NCBI GenBank assembly: GCA_002428495.1
Contig: DIWR01000020.1
Span: 1 to 40,604, forward strand
DNA from: Synergistaceae bacterium UBA6101
GTDB taxonomy: Bacteria; Synergistota; Synergistia; Synergistales; Synergistaceae
Length of the DNA: 40,604 nucleotides
Direction of reading: 5' to 3'
Every line of letters begins with the position of its first letter. The stretch's first letter is position 1. The position numbers were made by a program, and so were the translations under genes. Positions 34,452 to 40,604 of the stretch are shown one piece after another. Below the pieces are notes generated by a model. That model searched no databases and had not been told where the DNA came from. It saw only the letters and a list, made by a program, of their open reading frames with translations.

Positions 34452-35373
34452 GCTTCTTCACCTCCCCGAATATGCGGGGTCGTGCAAATTTGTCTATCAG
34501 CGGAACAGTCAGGTTCATTATCAGTATTGAGTAAGAAACACCTTCTGGATATCCTCCGAAGACCCTGATGAGAGATGTAAGAAGTCCGCACCCCAGGGCG
34601 AAGATCACCTGTCCCTTTTTCGTCATAGGTGAAGTTGTGTAGTCCGTAGCCATGAAGATGGCTCCGAGGAAAAGCCCCCCTGCTATAACTTCATACAGCG
34701 GTCCTGCCGGTCTTCCGAGAGCTGCTGTCAAAGCAGCCACAGTGCCGATATAGACCACCGGTATATGCCAGCTGATGATGCCTTTATAAAGCAGAATGGC
34801 GAAACCTATTAAAAGAGCAGCTGCTGAAGTTTCTCCTATGCAGCCTCCGATGTTGCCGATAAATAGATCATATATCCTCGGCAGGTTCTCGATCGATCCC
34901 CCTTTTATCATGGCAAGAGGTGTGGCACTGGAAAGACCATCAAGGGTCCATGATGTCATCGGAACAGGCCAGCTTGACATCATAAAGGCCCTTCCTGCTA
35001 AGGCAGGGTTAACGATGTTGCAGCCTATGCCCCCGAAAAACTGTTTTACGACGACTATTGCAAAGACACTTCCAACTGCCGCCATCCAGAAAGGAATTGA
35101 AGGGGGAAGGTTATACGCCAGGAGAAGGCCGGTAACAGCAGCGGAGAGGTCTCCCACCGTGATGGTCTGTTTTGCCAGTTTCTGCCAGACATACTCGGAT
35201 ATTTTGCAGCTTGCGACACATACTGCCATTACGGCGGCTGCCCTGTACCCGAAGAAATATACGCCTGCCAGACCTGCAGGAGCAAGGGCGGCAAGGACCC
35301 ACGCCATTATCACCCTGGTGTTCTGCGGCGCATGAATATGAGGTGAACTTGATACTGCAAGCAGTCTTTCCAT
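34444..35373 (-). CDS. rnfD: Electron transport complex subunit RnfD
   Basis: This 309-residue membrane subunit has about eight to nine helices and the FMN attachment region LDGLSSATPLAMIKGG near 150, where SATPL holds the modified Thr. A GGIGCNIVNPALAGRAFM segment near 115 and MATDYTTSPMTKKGQ near 240 are family landmarks. It conducts electrons through the membrane and is linked to ion movement. Its ATG shares one base with the rnfC stop (TAATG). Confidence 0.96.
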   Translation of the reverse strand: MERLLAVSSSPHIHAPQNTRVIMAWVLAALAPAGLAGVYFFGYRAAAVMAVCVASCKISEYVWQKLAKQTITVGDLSAAVTGLLLAYNLPPSIPFWMAAVGSVFAIVVVKQFFGGIGCNIVNPALAGRAFMMSSWPVPMTSWTLDGLSSATPLAMIKGGSIENLPRIYDLFIGNIGGCIGETSAAALLIGFAILLYKGIISWHIPVVYIGTVAALTAALGRPAGPLYEVIAGGLFLGAIFMATDYTTSPMTKKGQVIFALGCGLLTSLIRVFGGYPEGVSYSILIMNLTVPLIDKFARPRIFGEVKKHG

Positions 35374-36710
35374 TACTTGACCGCCGCCTTTCTGCGCATT
35401 GCCATGATAGTTGATTTGCCGTCCCTGAACGACTGGGTGAGATGCCTGTTTGCCGGGCAGCTATAGGAACATGCCCCGCATTCGATACAGTTCATTCCGC
35501 CGGTCTCCTCAAATGCCTTGTAGTCTCTCATGAGGACAAGCGGGTTCAGGACGCTGGGCATAAGGCCCATGGGGCATCCCTCAAAGCAGCGTCCGCATCT
35601 TATGCAGGCTGATTCGGGGGCAAGATGAGAATTTGAAGCTGTCAGGGCAAGGATCCCCGAAGTGCTTTTCACTACCGGGATATCTATTGAACGGAGGGAG
35701 ACCCCCATCATGGGGCCGCCTGAGATGACCTTGACGGGCTGTTCCCTGAAGCCTCCGCAGAAGTCTATCAGTTCCCTCATAGAAGTCCCAAGCAGGACAT
35801 GGATGTTTTTGGGTTCCGCCACAGCTTCGCCTGTCACTGTGATGATCCTTGAGATGGCGGGTTCTCCTGCGGCTATAGCCTCTCTGATCTGATGCACCGT
35901 GCGTACGTTCAGGATGATGCATCCTACATCTGCAGGAAGGGCCGTCATAACATATTCCTGTTTCGTGACCGCCTCAATAAGCATCTTTTCAGCTCCCTGA
36001 GGGTATTTGACCGCCAGAGGCACAACAGATATCTTATTGTCGCCCTGCTTTGAGACCTCAGACTCCATCGTCTTTATAGCCTCGGGCTTGTTGTTCTCTA
36101 TTCCAATCACGCCTTCAGCTTCCGGGAAGAGTCTCAGCATGAGCCTCAGCCCCTCGAGGATCTTTTCAGGTTCTTCAAGCATTAGACGGTTGTCGCAGTT
36201 TATGTAGGGTTCGCATTCCACGCCGTTGACGATCAGCCACTTTATCACTTTGTCAGGCGGAGGGGAGAGCTTTACCACGGTTGGGAAAGTCGCTCCTCCG
36301 AACCCTACTATGCCTGCTTCCCGTATCCTTTTAAGGTACTCTTTGGGATCGGCTTCAGGATAATTGTCAAGTGGAGCCCATGAGGGGTCTTTTTCATAAA
36401 GCCCGTCGTTTTCAACTATAACGCAGTTTTCATAGATGCCTGCTGATGTAAGTCTCAGCGCGATATCCTTCACCGTTCCGGAAACGCTTGAGAGGACGGG
36501 TGCTGAAACAAACGCTTCGCTGTCACCCAGTTTCTGTCCCACAAGTACCCTGTCTCCCTTTTTCACCACCGGCTGACATGGCGCTCCGAGGCTCTGTGCC
36601 ATTGGAAAGACAAGATCTCCTTTGGGCAGGTACTTCTCGATCTTTTTGTTGACAGTTGCATCTTTCTTCTGAGGCGGGTGTATTCCTCCCCAGAATGACG
36701 GAAGTTTCAT
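35373..36710 (-). CDS. rnfC: Electron transport complex subunit RnfC
   Basis: RnfC is the NADH-side subunit carrying FMN and Fe-S clusters. The 445-residue protein has the N-terminal domain starting MKLPSFWGGIHPP, the GGATFPTVVK flavin/NADH-binding motif near 140, and two clusters, CIRCGRCFEGCP near 365 and CIECGACSYSCP near 405. The open frame begins at 36782, but GAGGAGG with good spacing stands before the ATG at 36710, and conservation begins there. It lies first in the operon, downstream of the palindromic region at 36796. Confidence 0.96.
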   Translation of the reverse strand: MKLPSFWGGIHPPQKKDATVNKKIEKYLPKGDLVFPMAQSLGAPCQPVVKKGDRVLVGQKLGDSEAFVSAPVLSSVSGTVKDIALRLTSAGIYENCVIVENDGLYEKDPSWAPLDNYPEADPKEYLKRIREAGIVGFGGATFPTVVKLSPPPDKVIKWLIVNGVECEPYINCDNRLMLEEPEKILEGLRLMLRLFPEAEGVIGIENNKPEAIKTMESEVSKQGDNKISVVPLAVKYPQGAEKMLIEAVTKQEYVMTALPADVGCIILNVRTVHQIREAIAAGEPAISRIITVTGEAVAEPKNIHVLLGTSMRELIDFCGGFREQPVKVISGGPMMGVSLRSIDIPVVKSTSGILALTASNSHLAPESACIRCGRCFEGCPMGLMPSVLNPLVLMRDYKAFEETGGMNCIECGACSYSCPANRHLTQSFRDGKSTIMAMRRKAAVK

Positions 36711-36789
36711 ATAGCTTTCCTCCTCTATGTACATAAGACAAAAACTTGTATCCAAAGCATTAAAAGTGCCTTTAATCAGCACAGGTTAG

Positions 36790-36876
36790 ATTCTATCATT
36801 TAAATGAAAAAATAAAAGGTGCAGCTGAAAAAATGTCCGGTCCATAAAAATATAGGTATTACAGCTGAATATTCAG
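36790..36876 (-). promoter_or_regulatory. Promoter region of the rnf operon with two 12-bp palindromes
   Basis: On the minus strand a TAGAAT -10 box (36790-36795) lies about 80 bp before the rnfC ATG. Immediately upstream is the perfect palindrome TCATTTAAATGA (36796-36807), and another, CTGAATATTCAG, is at 36865-36876. The -35 is weak (TTTTAT-like), as at activated promoters. Operator function is inference. Confidence 0.45.
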
Positions 36877-36947
36877 TCTATTGCAGCATGAGAGAAAAAA
36901 GAACTTTTAGATTTTCTTTCATTTAAAGGCCTGCGCCTGTCATTTCT

Positions 36948-38480
36948 CTATCCCTGCGGCTTTACCCCTGCCATCATAAGCCCGAGGGTCTCCGCGTCAG
37001 TGCTGCGGGGATCGTCGATGACCCCTACTATTGAGCCGCTGTAGATCACAGCCAGCCTGTCTGAGATAGACATAAGTTCCTGCAGATCTTTGGAAATGAG
37101 CAGTATAGCCACTCCGTTATCTCTGGCCTCCATTAGCCGCTGATGTACGAATTCAGCTGCCCCGACATCAAGTCCCCATGTCGGCTGCATTGCGATTATG
37201 ACCTTTGTGTTGTCGGAAATTTCCCTGGACAGCATCAGTTTCTGCAGGTTGCCTCCTGACAGGATCCTAACAGGCGCACGCATCGAAGGAGCAAGCACGT
37301 CATATTTTTTTACTCTCTCTGTGGCGAATTTTGCAATGTATTTCCAGTCCATAAAGTATTTCTTAGTCTCCACCGGAGGCTCCCAATAATTTTTAAGAGG
37401 CATGTTTTCTTCAAGGTTCATGTTGGGGATCAGTCCTACGCCCTTCCTGTCTGCAGGGATGTAGCTCACGCCGGAATTTATGAAATCCCTTGTGCAGGAC
37501 CCGGTAATATCTTTGCCGCCTATCACGATAACTCCGTTCTCCGGGGCACGAAGTCCCGCAAGCACCTCACAGAGTTCTTCCTGACCGTTGCCGTCAACTC
37601 CGGCTATCCCCAGTATCTCTCCGGAACGCAGAGAAAGGGTCAGATCTGTCAGGGCCTGGATATTTCGATCATTTTTTACACAGATGCCCCTGCATTCAAG
37701 AAAGGTCTCGCCCGGTTCGGGCCTGTCCTCTGAAATGAATATCCCTTCAAGCTGACGCCCTACCATCATTTCAGCGATCTCCTCCTTGGAGATCCCTTTT
37801 GCAGGCACGGTTCCGACCCTTGCCCCTTTCCTGAGTATCGTGAGCCTGTCGGATATCTCCATGATCTCTTCGATCTTATGTGAGATAAGGACTATTCCAT
37901 GTCCTTTGCTGATCATGTTTTTAAGTGTTCGGAAAAGCTCTCTTGTCTCCTGAGGGGTGAGGACGGAGGTAGGTTCGTCGAGGATAAGGACTTTGGTTCC
38001 CCTGTATAGCATCTTAAGGATTTCCACCCTCTGCTGCTCGCCGATAGAAAGCTGCCATATCTTTGCTTCCGGATCGACCTTGAGGCCGTATTTTTCTGAG
38101 AGGCCGCGGATCTTTTCGATTATCTTGTTTTTATTCAGGTTGAGAGGCTCATCTCTGAGGCCAAGGACCATGTTTTCCCAGACAGTAAATACGGGAACGA
38201 GCATAAAGTGCTGGTGGACCATGCCTATCCCATTTTCTATCGCCAGGCGGGGGTTGGAAAGTATGACCGGCTTTCCGTCAATTTCTATGGTCCCTGCGTC
38301 AGGCAGATATATTCCTGCGAGGCAGTTCATGAGAGTAGTTTTGCCTGCTCCGTTTTCGCCCAGGATACTGTGGACTTCACCCCTGAACAGCTCAAAATCT
38401 ACATCCCTGTTTGCGTATGAGCCATAGAAGATCTTATCGATGTTCTTCATTCTCACCAGCGGGTAATTTTTATCGTCCAT
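36948..38480 (-). CDS. Nucleoside/simple-sugar ABC transporter ATPase with two nucleotide-binding domains
   Basis: The 510-residue protein is a tandem ABC ATPase of the RbsA/YufO class. The N-terminal domain has Walker A GENGAGKTT (41-49), signature LSIGEQQR and Walker B VLILDEPTSVL. The C-terminal domain has a degenerate Walker A (GVDGNGQEE), the signature LSGGNLQK and IAMQPTWGLD in place of the usual Walker B. This pattern is normal for the family. It would pair with a BMP-type binding protein, such as the one at 29111, and two permeases. No permease adjoins it, so the set is broken up or permeases are elsewhere. A purine-rich site precedes the ATG. Confidence 0.92.
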   Translation of the reverse strand: MDDKNYPLVRMKNIDKIFYGSYANRDVDFELFRGEVHSILGENGAGKTTLMNCLAGIYLPDAGTIEIDGKPVILSNPRLAIENGIGMVHQHFMLVPVFTVWENMVLGLRDEPLNLNKNKIIEKIRGLSEKYGLKVDPEAKIWQLSIGEQQRVEILKMLYRGTKVLILDEPTSVLTPQETRELFRTLKNMISKGHGIVLISHKIEEIMEISDRLTILRKGARVGTVPAKGISKEEIAEMMVGRQLEGIFISEDRPEPGETFLECRGICVKNDRNIQALTDLTLSLRSGEILGIAGVDGNGQEELCEVLAGLRAPENGVIVIGGKDITGSCTRDFINSGVSYIPADRKGVGLIPNMNLEENMPLKNYWEPPVETKKYFMDWKYIAKFATERVKKYDVLAPSMRAPVRILSGGNLQKLMLSREISDNTKVIIAMQPTWGLDVGAAEFVHQRLMEARDNGVAILLISKDLQELMSISDRLAVIYSGSIVGVIDDPRSTDAETLGLMMAGVKPQG

Positions 38481-38657
38481 CTCTCTGCCCCCGATTTATA
38501 TGTATCACATGCCCTGTTGATTCTAACAATTTGACCCTAAAAATGCAAAATATCAAGACGCGGGATAAAAAACGGTATACAATATCACCTGTCAGTCTGG
38601 TTGCCCTGAAAAACATTGCCCGGACTGGAAATTAATGGGAAAAGAGACTGTCGGCTT

Positions 38658-39578
38658 ATGCGCAAGAATATTATGATCAGTTACTTTCTGGCCTTGCTTG
38701 TTATCTTTATATGGAGCGTAACGTTTGTCTCAACTAAAATACTTCTTGATCATCTGTCACCTACGGAGATCCTTTTCTACCGATATATGATAGCCTATAT
38801 CCTTTTCTTTGCGGCAAGCCCTAAGATCATCTGGCCGCTGAGCTTACGTGACGAGGCAAAATTTGCCCTCGCAGGTTTTCTGGGCGTTACCCTCTATTTT
38901 CTCTGTGAAAATTTTGCTCTCTCGTTCAGCACAGCATCAAACGTTTCTCTGCTTGTTGCGACTGCTCCGATGCTGACCGGCCTGGTCTCACATTTTATGA
39001 CTAAAAATGAAAGGATTACGGTCAACTTTATATACGGGTGTGTCTTCGGACTGGCAGGAGTCTTCCTTATAGTATTCAACGGTCATTTTGTCCTTAAACT
39101 TAACCCTGTGGGCGATATGCTGGCGATAATGGCTGCACTTTCTTTTGCCTTTTATTCGATAATTATCAGGGACTTGAACAGAGCTGTTTATTCAGCAGTC
39201 GTGATAACAAGGAAAACCTTTTTTTATTCGCTTCTGTCTCTTATCCCGCTTCTTTTTACCCCGCTCTTTGAATGGGATCCCGGGGTGTTTATGATAAAGG
39301 AAGTTTTTGGAAACCTTATCTTTCTTGGAGTCTTTGCCTCTGCACTATGCTTTCTTCTCTGGAACAAAGTCATATGGGAACTTGGTGCCGTAAAGGCCAA
39401 TAATCTAATATACCTTACTCCTCCGATAGCCATGCTCTCGGCCTCTGTCGTACTTCACGAGAGGATCACTCTCTTTGCCGCAGCGGGCGGACTGCTCATA
39501 CTGCTCGGGGTCTATCTTTCCCAAAAAAGAGTCCCGGGACCTGAAAAAGGATCCGGGACCGCCGAAGAAACTGAATAA
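38658..39578 (+). CDS. EamA/DMT-superfamily permease
   Basis: This roughly 306-residue protein has ten hydrophobic segments in two EamA repeats. The first opens with a WSVTFVSTKILLDHLSPTEILFYRY-type segment; the second contains LGVFASALCFLLWNKVI and an ANNLIYLTPPIAMLSA segment near 258. DMT permeases export amino acids or metabolites. The open frame begins at a TTG (38616), but the ATG at 38658 places the start next to the first helix; Met20 (38673) is also possible. It is a single gene, convergent with cysE. Confidence 0.85.
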   Translation: MRKNIMISYFLALLVIFIWSVTFVSTKILLDHLSPTEILFYRYMIAYILFFAASPKIIWPLSLRDEAKFALAGFLGVTLYFLCENFALSFSTASNVSLLVATAPMLTGLVSHFMTKNERITVNFIYGCVFGLAGVFLIVFNGHFVLKLNPVGDMLAIMAALSFAFYSIIIRDLNRAVYSAVVITRKTFFYSLLSLIPLLFTPLFEWDPGVFMIKEVFGNLIFLGVFASALCFLLWNKVIWELGAVKANNLIYLTPPIAMLSASVVLHERITLFAAAGGLLILLGVYLSQKRVPGPEKGSGTAEETE

Positions 39579-39605
39579 CAGAGCAGTTCTAGCTTACCGG
39601 TAAGG

Positions 39606-40325
39606 TTATTCTTTTCGCATATGAAGGACCTCGACCTCGACATGAGAAGGGGTCACCGGACCCTCTTTCTCCCCCTTCAGTATCTTTATTTCTTTCTTAA
39701 GCATGACCATCTCTTCTTCCATCCTTAAGAGCTTTGCCCAGAGTTCTTCCGGGTTCATGCAGGCCGAGCATTCGCTTACTCTTTTGCCGTCGATCTTTAT
39801 TATTCTTGCCCTCATTCCGGTAACTGTGGCGTTTTTGGGGACATCTTTAAGCACGGCACTGTTGGCTCCTATCCTGGAATTCGCCCCGACTGTTATCGGT
39901 CCCAGTATTTTCGCTCCGCTGCCAACGAAAACGTTTGATTCGAGGGTCGGATGCCTCTTCGCACCTTTCTCGTTGCCTGTCCCGCCCAGTGTAACTCCCT
40001 GATAGAGGGTAACGTTGTCGCCGACCTCTGCCGTCTCTCCGATAACCACTCCTGCTCCGTGGTCAATAAAGAAACCCTTGCCGATCTTTGCTCCCGGGTG
40101 GATCTCGATCCCTGTCCACCACCTTACTATCAGCGAGAGGAAACGGGGCAGTACCGGGATGTGCATAGTTGAATGCATGAAGTGGAAGGCACGGTGGAAT
40201 GTGATCGCAAGGAACCCAGGGGTACAGAGGACGACCTCAAGTACTCCCCTTATACCTTTGGGTATCGCAGGATCATTACGCATCGCAGCCCCAAAATCGC
40301 TTTTGATATATTCCCAAGCTGACAT
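39606..40325 (-). CDS. cysE: Serine O-acetyltransferase
   Basis: This 239-residue enzyme makes O-acetylserine, the first step of cysteine synthesis. It has the short N-terminal helical part and the left-handed beta-helix with hexapeptide repeats (GAKIGKGFFIDHGAGVVIG and onward). The catalytic Asp/His pair sits in the FIDHG context, and KRHP carries a second conserved His. The C-terminal tail of about 45 residues is charged and coiled-coil-like (EELWAKLLRMEEEMVMLKKE). The ATG at 40325 has AAAAGGG upstream. An RNA-like leader with its own terminator lies just upstream on the same strand and may control it. Confidence 0.93.
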   Translation of the reverse strand: MSAWEYIKSDFGAAMRNDPAIPKGIRGVLEVVLCTPGFLAITFHRAFHFMHSTMHIPVLPRFLSLIVRWWTGIEIHPGAKIGKGFFIDHGAGVVIGETAEVGDNVTLYQGVTLGGTGNEKGAKRHPTLESNVFVGSGAKILGPITVGANSRIGANSAVLKDVPKNATVTGMRARIIKIDGKRVSECSACMNPEELWAKLLRMEEEMVMLKKEIKILKGEKEGPVTPSHVEVEVLHMRKE

Positions 40326-40361
40326 TCATATCACCCTTTTCAAATCGATTTATTATTTCTA

Positions 40362-40530
40362 AAAAAAAAGACCTGCCGGAGCAGGTCTTCAATTACTTGA
40401 TCAAATTATGTGTGCCTGCTGTTAAGTCTATGACCGCAACAGACAAAGAGGCTGCGCGGATTATCCTCCGAAGCCCTCCATACAGCAGCAGTATGTAAAC
40501 AGATCGTGTGAAGCCGTAATTTTTGTCATG
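40362..40530 (-). ncRNA. Candidate ncRNA or regulatory leader upstream of cysE
   Basis: The predicted transcript of about 170 nt runs from just after the -10 box at 40537 to the terminator at 40368. No ORF fills it. AATTAC near the 5' end can pair with GTAATT just before the terminator, and CTGCTGT can pair with ACAGCAG further in, giving a long folded-back RNA with a large central part. Two readings are possible: a free-standing 6S-like or other small RNA, or a leader that controls cysE by termination. No T-box or SAM riboswitch consensus is seen. Confidence 0.45.
40368..40389 (-). terminator. Rho-independent terminator 43 bp upstream of cysE
   Basis: AAGACCTGC (40368-40376) pairs perfectly with GCAGGTCTT (40381-40389), and the minus strand continues into a run of nine T. 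It lies between the candidate RNA and the cysE start, in the same orientation as both. Confidence 0.88.
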
Positions 40531-40536
40531 TGAAAT

Positions 40537-40565
40537 ATTCTAACAGGCATATCCGATTTATGCAA
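40537..40565 (-). promoter_or_regulatory. Sigma-70 promoter of the candidate RNA/leader
   Basis: On the minus strand TTGCAT (-35; 40560-40565) and TAGAAT (-10; 40537-40542) are separated by exactly 17 bp. Transcription would begin near 40530 and run toward cysE. Confidence 0.6.
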
Positions 40566-40604
40566 TATTTCTGACATATTTTGTTGTTGATCAGCGATAT
40601 TGTC

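Noticed and set aside
40391..40529. T-box or SAM riboswitch before cysE
   Set aside because: I looked for the T-box AGGGTGGTACCGCG core and the SAM-I pattern and found neither; the region is therefore listed only as an unclassified RNA candidate.
1..40604. CRISPR array, rRNA, tRNA or prophage
   Set aside because: No regularly spaced repeats, no tRNA-like cloverleaf ending in CCA, no rRNA segment and no phage gene could be seen.

Overview
The window looks like the replication-origin region of an anaerobic, amino-acid- or peptide-fermenting diderm bacterium. The best guess is Synergistota, from the combination of a Rnf complex, TRAP and BMP-type uptake systems, a D-aminoacylase with a YfcC-type carrier, and the general look of the proteins. 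That assignment is inference; no rRNA or other taxonomic marker is present.

Layout. (1) 1-3310: an N-acyl-D-amino-acid deacylase and a YfcC-family carrier form a minus-strand pair. Inverted copies of a short transposable-element end flank the pair, and the right copy is a complete 152-bp MITE-like element with 15-bp terminal repeats and a 7-bp target duplication. (2) 3395-5200: a cupin gene with its own promoter, a lone TroA/BtuF-type binding protein, and a possible gene remnant. (3) 5202-11350: the minus-strand chain dnaA, dnaN, recF, mnmG and a DUF721/DciA-like gene. DnaA boxes lie on both sides of dnaA, which suggests a bipartite origin; the main cluster is at about 11450-11770. (4) 12035-14056: a DUF2993 lipoprotein and a two-subunit chromate-type transporter. 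(5) 14388-17586: a short leader ORF and a DctP-DctQ-DctM TRAP transporter with a hairpin between dctP and dctQ.

(6) 17662-20269: a small membrane protein, then a GT28-type glycolipid glycosyltransferase overlapping a DHH phosphoesterase. (7) 20349-23764: a promoter followed by ppx/gppA, a Na/Pi cotransporter and phoU, which form a phosphate/polyphosphate operon. (8) 23744-28909: a MATE exporter, an unrecognised secreted 491-residue protein, and an exported FAD oxidoreductase with an SLH-like tail. (9) 29055-31712: a BMP-family binding protein and a class I aminotransferase. (10) 31715-36710: a complete rnfCDGEAB operon whose RnfE carries an extra four-cysteine tail. (11) 36948-40604: a double-domain nucleoside/sugar ABC ATPase without permeases, an EamA exporter, and cysE. 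Upstream of cysE is an approximately 170-nt transcription unit with a 17-bp-spaced promoter and its own terminator.

How it fits together. Amino acids and acylated D-amino acids are imported and deaminated (deacylase, aminotransferase, TRAP and BMP systems). The reduced ferredoxin this produces can be coupled by Rnf to NAD reduction and ion pumping. The most interesting unexplained signals are the RNA-like unit upstream of cysE, the RnfE cysteine tail, the palindromes at the rnf promoter, the MITE-like repeats, and the exported flavoprotein with its secreted neighbour.
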